Positions 1 to 6,908 of a stretch of DNA of 64,000 nucleotides are shown piece by piece. The notes under the pieces were generated by a model. The model was not told where the DNA came from, did not search any database, and was given only the letters and a program-made list of their open reading frames with translations. The translations under genes and the position numbers were made by a program. The stretch is from Bacteroidota bacterium (lineage in GTDB: Bacteria > Bacteroidota > Bacteroidia > Bacteroidales > FEN-979), in assembly GCA_026391795.1 (NCBI GenBank), contig JAPLDI010000030.1, forward strand, positions 40,293-104,292. The letters are read 5' to 3'. The number at the start of each line of letters is the position of its first letter. The stretch's first letter is position 1.

Positions 1-180
1 AAGGAAGTGACTGCCCAGCTGGTCGGTACAGACGGAAAAATCCAGCTATCTGAAGATTTCGTAACAACCGTTGGAATGAACCGGAAATCAATTGATGTTT
101 CGGGGCTGCAGCAAGGTGTTTACTTTCTCAGGATTATGAGCAATGACAGGATGATCACAAAGAAAGTCGTGATCAACTAA
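1..180 (+). CDS. C-terminal end of a T9SS type A sorting-domain protein (partial)
   Basis: The reading frame is open from the first base of the window and stops with TAA at 178-180, leaving the last 59 residues. The end has the usual shape of a type A T9SS sorting domain: a strand pair followed by 'GLQQGVYFLRI' and a lysine-rich final strand ending 'MITKKVVIN'. Such domains direct proteins through the outer membrane by the type IX system and are removed by the PorU sortase. The functional part of the protein lies outside the window, so its role is unknown. It overlaps the stop codon of the convergent zinc-ribbon gene by 4 bases. Confidence 0.75.
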   Translation, partial: KEVTAQLVGTDGKIQLSEDFVTTVGMNRKSIDVSGLQQGVYFLRIMSNDRMITKKVVIN

Positions 181-605
181 TCCTTTTTCGCTGTCCGCTT
201 TATTTTTATAGCTTCTTCCCTGTAAAGAATATCGATCCTGCCTCTTTTTTCAAGGCATTCCATGAGCCTGCTCTTCAGTTTCCAGCAGGTCATCTGCCTT
301 CGTTCCAGTTGTCTTGATAGTTCATACGAAGAAACCCCCGGGTCATGGCAAACCGTGTAGGCAATCCGGAATGCCTCGCTGATGGGAATATGACAACGGT
401 GGAAAAGGGTGTTCGCGGTTGCTGATTCTTCGTGCTTGCAACGTGTGCACCTGCGGGAATACGGTGATTTCCCCTTACAGAAATTTGTATGCCCGCATTT
501 CCTGCAGGTATAGCCATCCGCCCATTTCTGACTGGAAATGAATTCCAGGCAGGCTTCATCAGTCTGGAATTTTTCAATGCGGATCCGTGTAAAATCAACT
601 ACCAT
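177..605 (-). CDS. Orphan IS1595-type zinc-ribbon/HTH protein without transposase domain
   Basis: 142 residues. The N-terminal half has two CxxC knuckles (CRKCGH and CTRCKH) with the aromatic and basic pattern of the zinc ribbon found at the N-terminus of IS1595/ISXO2-type transposases, followed by a predicted helical region (about 75-120, 'GVSSYELSRQL...TCWKLKSRL') resembling the helix-turn-helix that follows it there. The DDE catalytic domain that should come next is absent: the protein ends after a basic tail and no continuation is visible downstream, where the T9SS gene sits in the other direction. It is therefore either a transposase remnant or a domesticated DNA-binding protein. A promoter-like motif lies at 653-660. 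I see no terminal inverted repeats. Confidence 0.7.
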   Translation of the reverse strand: MVVDFTRIRIEKFQTDEACLEFISSQKWADGYTCRKCGHTNFCKGKSPYSRRCTRCKHEESATANTLFHRCHIPISEAFRIAYTVCHDPGVSSYELSRQLERRQMTCWKLKSRLMECLEKRGRIDILYREEAIKIKRTAKKD

Positions 606-652
606 AAAAGAATATTTATCCTGCTAAACGGTTTTCCCAGAGGATGAAGTTG

Positions 653-660
653 CAAAATTA
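653..660 (-). promoter_or_regulatory. Bacteroidota -7 promoter element for the zinc-ribbon gene
   Basis: CAAAATTA on the plus strand is TAATTTTG on the minus strand, an exact match to the TAnnTTTG -7 consensus of the primary sigma factor in Bacteroidota. It lies about 48 bases before the ATG at 605. No clear -33 TTG is seen. It stands back to back with the plus-strand element at 704-711. Confidence 0.5.
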
Positions 661-703
661 AAAAATAAAGTGATATTTATGCGATTGGTTGAAAAATATA
701 TTT

Positions 704-711
704 TATCTTTG
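704..711 (+). promoter_or_regulatory. Bacteroidota -7 promoter element for the thioredoxin lipoprotein gene
   Basis: TATCTTTG matches TAnnTTTG exactly and lies 21 bases before the ATG at 733, which implies a very short leader. A TTG at 685-687 is a possible but closely spaced -33 element. Confidence 0.6.
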
Positions 712-732
712 CTGCGAATTTAACCGACACCT

Positions 733-1203
733 ATGAAACGCATATTTCTGATCGCCTTTTTATCCTTCTCGTTTTTCCTGAATGCCTGTAACAGCAATGG
801 CGCAGGCAATCCCGACAACAAAAGCACTGAGCTTAAACAGGGAGCGGTCAACCAGATGTCGACACAGATGTTCATCAAATTGGTCTGGGATTACCGGAAA
901 GACGCAAAGACTTTTACCTACACCGGCGATCTCCCGGTCATTATTGATTTCTATGCCGACTGGTGCAGGCCCTGCCGGATGGTGGCACCAATTATGGAGG
1001 AATTCGCAAAAGAATATGACGGAAAAATCAGGGTCTTCAAAGTGAATACCGATGCCGAACAGGAACTTGCCCAGCTTTTTCAGATCCGTTCCATTCCGGC
1101 AGTTATGTTTATCCCGAAAACCGGGAAACCGCAGATGACGGTCGGAGCATTGCCAAAGGAATCGTTTCAAAAGCTTATAAATGATGTTTTGATGGTAAAA
1201 TAA
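733..1203 (+). CDS. Thioredoxin-fold lipoprotein (periplasmic thiol-disulfide protein)
   Basis: 156 residues. The N-terminus is a lipoprotein signal (basic start, hydrophobic stretch, lipobox LNAC with Cys19), so the mature protein should be membrane-anchored on the periplasmic side. A thioredoxin domain fills residues 60-156 with the active site W77-C-R-P-C81, and the cis-proline segment 'IRSIPAVMF' is present. It is a close paralog of the next gene (1343-1708), which has the classical WCGPC and no signal. The Gly-to-Arg change between the active-site cysteines should alter redox potential. The pair looks like a duplication with one copy retargeted outside the cytoplasm. The natural substrate is not evident. 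Confidence 0.88.
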   Translation: MKRIFLIAFLSFSFFLNACNSNGAGNPDNKSTELKQGAVNQMSTQMFIKLVWDYRKDAKTFTYTGDLPVIIDFYADWCRPCRMVAPIMEEFAKEYDGKIRVFKVNTDAEQELAQLFQIRSIPAVMFIPKTGKPQMTVGALPKESFQKLINDVLMVK

Positions 1204-1239
1204 GGGACAGGCGGACTAGTAAATCATAACCCTTAATCA

Positions 1240-1336
1240 AAACCAAATACCAAATACCTAAAACCTAATACCCAATTCCTAATACCCAATACCCAACAAC
1301 CAATTCGTAATTCGTAATTTATAATTCGTAATTCTA
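1240..1336. repeat. Intergenic short tandem repeats (AATACCC and AATTCGT heptamers)
   Basis: The 139-base gap between the two thioredoxin genes is almost entirely degenerate tandem repeats: first CCAAATA/CCTAATA/CCCAATA units, then AATTCGT units. Both have a 7-base period. No coding potential is seen. Similar tracts with other motifs occur at many other gaps in this window. Confidence 0.75.
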
Positions 1337-1342
1337 ATAACC

Positions 1343-1708
1343 ATGGCTTTAGAACATTTGACAAAACAGACATTTCTCGATAAGGTCTTCAACTTTGAAG
1401 TAAACAAGGAGTGGAAATTCGAAGGTGAACTTCCTGCAATCATAGATTTTTATGCAGACTGGTGTGGCCCCTGCAAAATGGTCGCCCCTATCCTTGAGGA
1501 GTTGTCGGCTGAATATGCCGGGAAGATCAACATCTATAAAATCGATACCGAAGCCGAACAGGAACTGGCGGCTGCCTTCAATATCCGCAGTATTCCTTCG
1601 ATGCTTTTCATCCCCAAGAGCGGACAACCGCAAATGGCAGTCGGGGCATTGCCAAAGGATGCATTGAAGAATGCCATTGCTGAGGTCCTCCTTTCGGAAC
1701 AGAATTAA
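1343..1708 (+). CDS. trxA: Thioredoxin
   Basis: 121 residues, slightly longer than the usual 105-110 because of an N-terminal extension ('MALEHLTKQTFLDKVFNFE'). It has the canonical active site W40-C-G-P-C44, the buried charged pattern 'IIDFYADW' before it and the cis-proline motif 'IRSIPSML'. There is no signal peptide, so it acts in the cytoplasm, reducing disulfides of client proteins such as the peroxidases encoded at the far end of the window. It is paralogous to the lipoprotein at 733-1203. This extended thioredoxin form, often annotated only as 'thioredoxin', is common in Bacteroidales; whether it is the main thioredoxin of the cell cannot be decided here. Confidence 0.88.
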   Translation: MALEHLTKQTFLDKVFNFEVNKEWKFEGELPAIIDFYADWCGPCKMVAPILEELSAEYAGKINIYKIDTEAEQELAAAFNIRSIPSMLFIPKSGQPQMAVGALPKDALKNAIAEVLLSEQN

Positions 1709-1724
1709 ATTCCAGTTTTTGCTT

Positions 1725-1766
1725 CATGCCGTCCCGGAAATTGAAACCTCTTTCCCAGACGGCATG
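1725..1766. repeat. Inverted repeat between thioredoxin and the WbqC-like gene
   Basis: CATGCCGTC (1725-1733) and its exact reverse complement GACGGCATG (1758-1766) are separated by 24 bases. A stem of 9 bp with a large loop is possible. There is no following T run on either strand, so it is not a clear intrinsic terminator. Confidence 0.45.
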
Positions 1767-1788
1767 ATTGCTTATGCCCTGTAAAAAA

Positions 1789-2394
1789 ATGATCGTTTTA
1801 CGCTCAACAGCCTATCTTCCTCCAATATCCTACATTGCGGGGTGTCTTCACGCTCAGGAAATTGTTGTTGAACGATTTGAAACCTATCCGAAGCAGACTC
1901 TCCGGAACCGCTGCCGGATTCTGGGGCCGAACGGACTGCAAGTCCTTAGCATACCGGTCTTAAAAGTACACGGGAACCATACACTCACACGGGACATCCG
2001 CGTTTCAGACACGTTGCCCTGGCAGCGATCACATTGGCGATCGATCGAAACAGCCTACAACAACTCCCCTTTCTTCCTTTATTATAAAGACGAATTCGAA
2101 AACGCCTTCAAACAACCTGCTGATCTTCTGCTCGACATTAATGCACACCTGCTGCAGACTGTTTTCAGCATCCTTAATATAAATATGAAGATCAGCTTTA
2201 CAGAGGATTTCCTGAAAAATCCGGAAGGAATGGAAGATCAGAGGCACTTTTCCGGAACGGAATATTCAACTGCAGGGTTTGACGGTCAACCCTATACACA
2301 GGTATTCAGTCCGAAACACGATTTCATCCCCGACCTGAGCATCATCGATCTCATCTTTAACCTCGGTCCGGAAGCATCGGGTTATCTGGTATAG
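1789..2394 (+). CDS. WbqC family protein
   Basis: About 201 residues from the ATG at 1789, where the family N-terminus starts ('MIVLRSTAYLPPISY'); upstream in-frame TTG 1768 and ATG 1774 are less likely. The features recalled for WbqC-like proteins of Bacteroidota are present: an initial 'STAYxPPI', 'YPKQTLRNRCRI' and 'SIPV' near the N-terminus, and a central 'HWRSIETAYNNSPFF' segment. WbqC proteins are named from an O-antigen gene cluster, but their biochemical activity is not established; a sugar-modifying or glycosyl-transfer-linked role is only suggested. It sits alone between thioredoxin and the iron transporter, so neighbours give no further clue. Confidence 0.82.
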   Translation: MIVLRSTAYLPPISYIAGCLHAQEIVVERFETYPKQTLRNRCRILGPNGLQVLSIPVLKVHGNHTLTRDIRVSDTLPWQRSHWRSIETAYNNSPFFLYYKDEFENAFKQPADLLLDINAHLLQTVFSILNINMKISFTEDFLKNPEGMEDQRHFSGTEYSTAGFDGQPYTQVFSPKHDFIPDLSIIDLIFNLGPEASGYLV

Positions 2395-2404
2395 TTTTTT
2401 TTTC

Positions 2405-2412
2405 TACCTTTG
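2405..2412 (+). promoter_or_regulatory. Bacteroidota -7 promoter element for feoAB
   Basis: TACCTTTG is an exact TAnnTTTG match 22 bases before the TTG start at 2434, supporting that unusual start codon, since no in-frame ATG lies between promoter and TTG. No recognisable Fur box was seen by eye. Confidence 0.6.
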
Positions 2413-2433
2413 CATTGATTTAATCTAAATAAA

Positions 2434-4833
2434 TTGTCTACATTACAGGAACTTCAGCAGGGAGAAAGCGGAATTATCGTCAAGATCCGCGGACGTGGCG
2501 CTTTCCGGAAACGGATCACAGAGATGGGATTCGTGAAAGGGCAGGAAGTGACTGTGATAAAGGCTGCTCCGCTGCAAGACCCTGTTGAATACAAGATCAT
2601 GGGATACAACGTCTCACTCCGCCTGAGTGAAAGCCGTCTCATCGAGGTAATCACCCTCGAAGAGGCACTAAAACAGAAGGCAGAATCGGGAATAATGCAT
2701 TCGTTCAAGGGGACTTTCACCGACGACATTCTCAAGACCTCCGCAAAAGAGAAGAGCCGGGTCATCGATGTAGCTCTGGTTGGAAATCCCAATTGCGGGA
2801 AAACGACATTGTTCAATTTCGCATCAGGTTCGCACGAACATGTGGGGAATTTCGGCGGAGTGACGGTGGATTCCAAGAGTGCTGAACTGGTACAGAACGG
2901 CTATACATTTAACATCACGGATCTTCCGGGGACATATTCACTGACGGCTTATACGCCGGAAGAACTTTTTGTCCGCAACCATTTACTTACCCGGATTCCC
3001 GACATCGTTGTGAACGTTGTGGATGCCTCGAACCTGGAGAGGAACCTTTACCTTACCACCCAGCTCATCGATATGGATATCCGCGTTGTGATGGCGCTCA
3101 ACATGTCGGACGAACTGGAAAAGGCCGGCGACCACCTCGATCATGTTGCCCTCGGAAGGTTACTTGGCATCCCAGTTATTCCGACAGTTAGTTCAAAGGG
3201 AACAGGCATTCCTGACCTGTTCGACAGGATCATTGAAGTTTATGAAGACCGCGATCCCATCGTAAGGCATGTTCATGTCAACTACGGGCAGGAGATCGAG
3301 CGCTCCCTAAAAAAAATCCAGGATGCCATCTGGTCGGATAAAACACTTACTGACCAGATCTCGTCCCGTTATTTCGCAATCAAGCTTCTTGAAAAAGACC
3401 CTGAGACCCTTCCCTTATCCACGGCAACTGAATTCGACCAGATCCATGAAGTCGCCCGGAAAGAGATCAGCCGGCTTGAGACGGAATACCATGATGATTC
3501 AAACACCCTGATAACCGATGCGAAATACGGATTCATAGCAGGAGCCCTGAAAGAAACGATGATCCGTAACCGTAAGCCGGTCAAAGGGAAAACCCCAAGT
3601 GAAAAAATCGACTTCTGGCTTACTCATAAAATACTGGGATTCCCGATATTCCTGGCATTTCTCTGGATCATGTTCCAGTCGACTTTCGTCGTGGGGGAAT
3701 TCCCGAAGCATTGGATCGACCTGGGTGTTGCCTGGCTCGGTAGCCAGGTTGGATTGCTGATGCCGTCAGGCCCGCTGAAGGATCTGCTGGTTGACGGGAT
3801 CATCAATGGCGTTGGAAGTATCATTGTCTTTCTTCCCAACATCCTGATCCTCTTCTTTTTCATCTCCTGGATGGAAGATACGGGCTACATGGCCAGGGCT
3901 GCCTTCATCATGGACAAACTCATGCACAAGATCGGGTTACACGGACAGTCGTTTATCCCCCTCATCATGGGTTTCGGATGCAATGTTCCTGCCATCATGG
4001 TCACACGGACACTGAAAGACCGCAACGACCGCCTGCTTACTATGCTCATTAATCCTTTCATGTCATGCAGCGCCAGGCTCCCGGTATACATTCTCATCAC
4101 CGGGGCCATCTTCCCGCGTTATGCAGGTACCGTTATTTTCGGTCTTTACCTTACGGGGATCCTTCTTGCGATACTGGTTTCGATACTGTTTAAAAAGACA
4201 ATACTCAAAAGCAATGATGCCCCCTTTGTCATGGAACTTCCACCCTACCGGATGCCTACTTTCCGGGTCATCATCCGGCATATGTGGGATAAAGGGGAAC
4301 ATTACCTGAAAAAAATGGGAGGCGTTATCCTCATTGCCGTAATCCTGATCTGGGCGCTGGAGTATTTCCCGCGCGGAAACGCAGGGACCAGCCGGGAAGA
4401 TCAGCTAAAATATTCCTATACCGGAAGGTTCGGTCGCACCATCGAACCCGTAATTCATCCGCTGGGATTTGACTGGCGGATGGGTGTCAGCCTGATCACA
4501 GGCACTGCCGCCAAGGAAGTCGTGGTATCCACCATGGGCGTCCTGTATGGATCAAGTCATTATCATGAAAAGGATACAAAGTCAACCCTGCCTGTCATCC
4601 TGCAGTCGGAAAAATATACCGAAGGAAGCAGATCGGGGCAGAAAGTTTTTACTCCCCTTGCGGGGATCTCATACCTGCTTTTTATCCTGATCTATATGCC
4701 CTGCGTTGCCGTGGTTGCGACGGTAAAAAAAGAGTCGGGGCATTGGAAATGGGCACTCTTCCTGATCAGTTATACCACGGCTCTTGCCTGGATACTGTCC
4801 TTCGCGGTATTCCAGATCGGAAGTTTGTTTTAG
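2434..4833 (+). CDS. feoB: Fused FeoA-FeoB ferrous iron transporter
   Basis: 799 residues from a TTG start. Residues 1-75 form a FeoA SH3-like domain. A GTPase domain follows: G1 GNPNCGKT (117-124), G3 DLPG (163-166), G4 NMSD (223-226). The C-terminal half is the polytopic FeoB membrane channel, with the Gate motifs 'FGCNVPAIM' and 'TGTAAKEVVVSTMGVLYG' containing the conserved Cys and surrounding residues. The protein imports Fe(II) across the inner membrane under anaerobic conditions. FeoA-FeoB fusion is usual in Bacteroidales. The small Cys-rich FeoB partner is encoded 147 bases downstream. The only oddity is the TTG start, supported by the -7 element just upstream. Confidence 0.95.
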   Translation: MSTLQELQQGESGIIVKIRGRGAFRKRITEMGFVKGQEVTVIKAAPLQDPVEYKIMGYNVSLRLSESRLIEVITLEEALKQKAESGIMHSFKGTFTDDILKTSAKEKSRVIDVALVGNPNCGKTTLFNFASGSHEHVGNFGGVTVDSKSAELVQNGYTFNITDLPGTYSLTAYTPEELFVRNHLLTRIPDIVVNVVDASNLERNLYLTTQLIDMDIRVVMALNMSDELEKAGDHLDHVALGRLLGIPVIPTVSSKGTGIPDLFDRIIEVYEDRDPIVRHVHVNYGQEIERSLKKIQDAIWSDKTLTDQISSRYFAIKLLEKDPETLPLSTATEFDQIHEVARKEISRLETEYHDDSNTLITDAKYGFIAGALKETMIRNRKPVKGKTPSEKIDFWLTHKILGFPIFLAFLWIMFQSTFVVGEFPKHWIDLGVAWLGSQVGLLMPSGPLKDLLVDGIINGVGSIIVFLPNILILFFFISWMEDTGYMARAAFIMDKLMHKIGLHGQSFIPLIMGFGCNVPAIMVTRTLKDRNDRLLTMLINPFMSCSARLPVYILITGAIFPRYAGTVIFGLYLTGILLAILVSILFKKTILKSNDAPFVMELPPYRMPTFRVIIRHMWDKGEHYLKKMGGVILIAVILIWALEYFPRGNAGTSREDQLKYSYTGRFGRTIEPVIHPLGFDWRMGVSLITGTAAKEVVVSTMGVLYGSSHYHEKDTKSTLPVILQSEKYTEGSRSGQKVFTPLAGISYLLFILIYMPCVAVVATVKKESGHWKWALFLISYTTALAWILSFAVFQIGSLF

Positions 4834-4834
4834 C

Positions 4835-4979
4835 CGGTGAATTGGTGAACTGGCGAACTGGTGAGTTAATACAATTAACAACTAACAACATATAACCATT
4901 TAACGGAACAAAAAGAGAATAACGAATACCCAATACCTGCAACCAATTCATAATTTATAATTCATAATTCATAATTTCA
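4835..4979. repeat. Intergenic short repeats between feoB and its small partner
   Basis: The gap holds degenerate tandem units: about 36 bases of GGTGAAC/TGGTGAA-type repeats directly after the feoB stop, then AATACCC and AATTCATAATT-type units up to the next ATG. No gene or clear terminator is visible. Confidence 0.65.
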
Positions 4980-4980
4980 A

Positions 4981-5172
4981 ATGCTTTTCCAGATCCTCCT
5001 CACCGTAATCATTGTTGCATGTGCCCTGGGGATTGCCATCTATCGCACAGTCAGATACCTGCAGAATCCGATCAGGGGCTGCGATGGCTGTGATAAAAAC
5101 TGCGGAGGATGTTCGCTGGAAGACCTGAAAAGAGAGATCGATGAAAAGAAAAAAGAAAAAGATGGAAATTAA
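4981..5172 (+). CDS. FeoB-associated Cys-rich membrane protein
   Basis: 63 residues. One N-terminal transmembrane helix (about 2-24, 'LFQILLTVIIVACALGIAIY') is followed by a short cytoplasmic part with four cysteines in the spacing CDGCDKNCGGC and a Lys/Glu-rich tail. This matches the small FeoB-associated Cys-rich family found after feoB in Bacteroidota and Firmicutes, thought to assist FeoB, perhaps by handling iron on the cytoplasmic side; the mechanism is unproven. The position directly after feoAB supports the call. Confidence 0.85.
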   Translation: MLFQILLTVIIVACALGIAIYRTVRYLQNPIRGCDGCDKNCGGCSLEDLKREIDEKKKEKDGN

Positions 5173-5272
5173 CCTTCCATCACCCATCTTCCATCTTCCA
5201 TCTTCCATTTTCCATTTTCCATCCTCCATCCTCCATCCTCCATCTTCCATCCTCTGACTTCTGACCTCCGTT
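5173..5272. repeat. Intergenic heptamer repeats (CTTCCAT/CCTCCAT)
   Basis: About 100 bases of nearly pure tandem TTCCATC/TCCATCC units with 7-base period, ending in TCTGACCTCC-type units. It begins at the stop codon of the Cys-rich gene and ends just before the promoter of the NlpC gene. Confidence 0.8.
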
Positions 5273-5286
5273 TTCCGTTTTATTCT

Positions 5287-5294
5287 TACCTTTG
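5287..5294 (+). promoter_or_regulatory. Bacteroidota -7 promoter element for the NlpC/P60 gene
   Basis: TACCTTTG matches TAnnTTTG and lies 17 bases before the ATG at 5311. No -33 TTG is visible because the repeat tract occupies that position. Confidence 0.55.
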
Positions 5295-5310
5295 AAAAAA
5301 TTGCAGATGT

Positions 5311-6120
5311 ATGGATTTTGGCATTTGTTTACAAAGTGTGATCCCTCTGAGGATCGGTGCTTCCCACCAGTCTGAAATGGTGACCCAGGTTTTGTTTGGC
5401 GAACTCTATCGCATCCTGGAGAAAGAAGGGAACTGGCTGAGGGTTCAGCTGGCTTACGACAGGTATGAAGGATGGATGGATGCCAGGCAATCTTTTCCAC
5501 TTGATGAGGAAGAATACATCCGGCTTTTCAATGCCGACACACCGGTCTCCCTCGATCTTGTACAGCTGCTTTCAAATGAAACGCGAAAGTCCATCATCCC
5601 GGTTCTGCTGGGCAGTTCCCTGCCGGGAATTGAGGGCCACAGATTTTCTGTCGCAAAGGAACAGTTTTCTTTCGACGGACTGGTCGCTGATGGCCGGGCA
5701 CTGGAAACTGCGCTGACCAAGCAGGAGAGGCAGAAGGCAAAACAAACGCTCATCGATGATGCCATGTTGTATCTCAATGCCCCTTATCTCTGGGGAGGAC
5801 GGAGCCCGTTCGGGATCGATTGTTCCGGATTCACACAGATGGTATACAAGCTGAAAAAGATCAAACTGCTGCGGGATGCAGCTCAGCAGGCTACACTCGG
5901 TGACCCTCTGAATTTCATCTCCGAATCGGAACCCGGCGATCTTGCCTTTTTCGATGATCCCGAGGGTAACATCATTCACGTCGGGCTGATGATGGACAAA
6001 TCACGCATTATCCATGCATCCGGGAAGGTCAGGATCGATATGATCGATCATGAAGGGATCTTTAATGAAGAGGAGCGAAAGTACACCCACAAATTGAGGG
6101 TAATCAAAAGAATGATCTGA
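5311..6120 (+). CDS. NlpC/P60 (C40) peptidoglycan endopeptidase with SH3-like domains
   Basis: 269 residues. The N-terminal part (1-125) resembles bacterial SH3 modules ('VIPLRIGASHQSEMVTQVLFGE', 'GWMDAR') that bind peptide stems. The C-terminal part (140-269) is an NlpC/P60 domain with catalytic Cys171 in 'GIDCSGF', His223 in 'IIHVGLM' and third polar residue His235 in 'IIHASG'. Family members cleave gamma-D-Glu-diamino acid bonds in peptidoglycan or recycled muropeptides. No signal peptide is seen, so it probably acts on imported cell-wall peptides in the cytoplasm, as such leaderless forms are thought to do. It converges with the beta-barrel gene, with only 8 bases between stop codons. Confidence 0.9.
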   Translation: MDFGICLQSVIPLRIGASHQSEMVTQVLFGELYRILEKEGNWLRVQLAYDRYEGWMDARQSFPLDEEEYIRLFNADTPVSLDLVQLLSNETRKSIIPVLLGSSLPGIEGHRFSVAKEQFSFDGLVADGRALETALTKQERQKAKQTLIDDAMLYLNAPYLWGGRSPFGIDCSGFTQMVYKLKKIKLLRDAAQQATLGDPLNFISESEPGDLAFFDDPEGNIIHVGLMMDKSRIIHASGKVRIDMIDHEGIFNEEERKYTHKLRVIKRMI

Positions 6121-6128
6121 CCCCGATA

Positions 6129-6860
6129 TCAGTTACTAAATTCCTTGGATTTTTTCTTTTTATCCGGAAGGATATCATTGAAGATATAGACCAGTCGCAG
6201 CGCGATGACATTGTTGAATTGCTGCCTCCACCAGGTATTGTGATAAAAAGGATTCTCAAATTCACGGGAACGGATCTTGAAGATGGAATAAGAATAACGC
6301 AGGTTAAACCATAGCCCGCGGTAGAGCCGTACCCTGACATCCGCGAGTGCCTGGAAATCAGAACGGGTATAAGGCCCCTGAAGGGATGTCGAAGTACGGA
6401 CAAACCCCCTGTTGTCATTGTAATCCTCGTATTCGGTTACACCGACCAGCTGGCCGTAAAGGAATCCGAGGCCCCCTGCGATGAACCTTTTATCTGTAAA
6501 ATGTACGATAACCGGGATCTGGACATAGGTAAGGTTCAGACGGTACCCGTCATAAAACTTCAGGGAGTCCTTCTTGATAATCGTATCGTGGGCAGCGTAT
6601 TCCGATTTCTGGTTGCTTCCTATCTGGGAAAACAGCAGTTCCATTGTGACCGACCATTTTTTATCCTTTCCGAAAGGGATGATGATGGAGGGCCCGAAGT
6701 TCAGGCCTACCTTTTTAAAACCATACACCTCGTCGCCATCCACCTGCGAAAGGTTGATTCCCGCGGCCACAGCACCGAGTACTCGCTGTGAAAAGGATCT
6801 TTCCGAAAGGATCAGAAAAAACGAAACAAGGAAAAGGAATATCAGCTTTCTGGAATTCAT
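6129..6860 (-). CDS. Outer-membrane beta-barrel protein (PorT-like fold)
   Basis: 243 residues with a signal peptide (about 1-25, 'KLIFLFLVSFFLILS...FSQ') followed by alternating amphipathic strands, for example 'VGLNFGPSIIIPFG', 'RLNLTYVQIPVIVHF', 'FQALADVRVRLYRGLWFNLRYSYSIF'. This is the pattern of the small 8-strand barrel family (OMP_b-brl_2) typical of Bacteroidota, to which the T9SS protein PorT also belongs. Specific function cannot be assigned; it is not clearly PorT itself. It lies 48 bases downstream of tex on the same strand and may be co-transcribed. Confidence 0.75.
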   Translation of the reverse strand: MNSRKLIFLFLVSFFLILSERSFSQRVLGAVAAGINLSQVDGDEVYGFKKVGLNFGPSIIIPFGKDKKWSVTMELLFSQIGSNQKSEYAAHDTIIKKDSLKFYDGYRLNLTYVQIPVIVHFTDKRFIAGGLGFLYGQLVGVTEYEDYNDNRGFVRTSTSLQGPYTRSDFQALADVRVRLYRGLWFNLRYSYSIFKIRSREFENPFYHNTWWRQQFNNVIALRLVYIFNDILPDKKKKSKEFSN

Positions 6861-6908
6861 CCGACAAGTAAATGTTCAGTCATTCATGTGTAAAAACGCT
6901 ATTGCCGC

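Noticed and set aside
5180-5500. 106-residue minus-strand frame ending in the CTTCCAT repeat
   Set aside because: Half of it is a translated repeat (Glu-Asp-Gly-Arg-Trp-Lys-Met) and the rest is antisense to the NlpC gene start.
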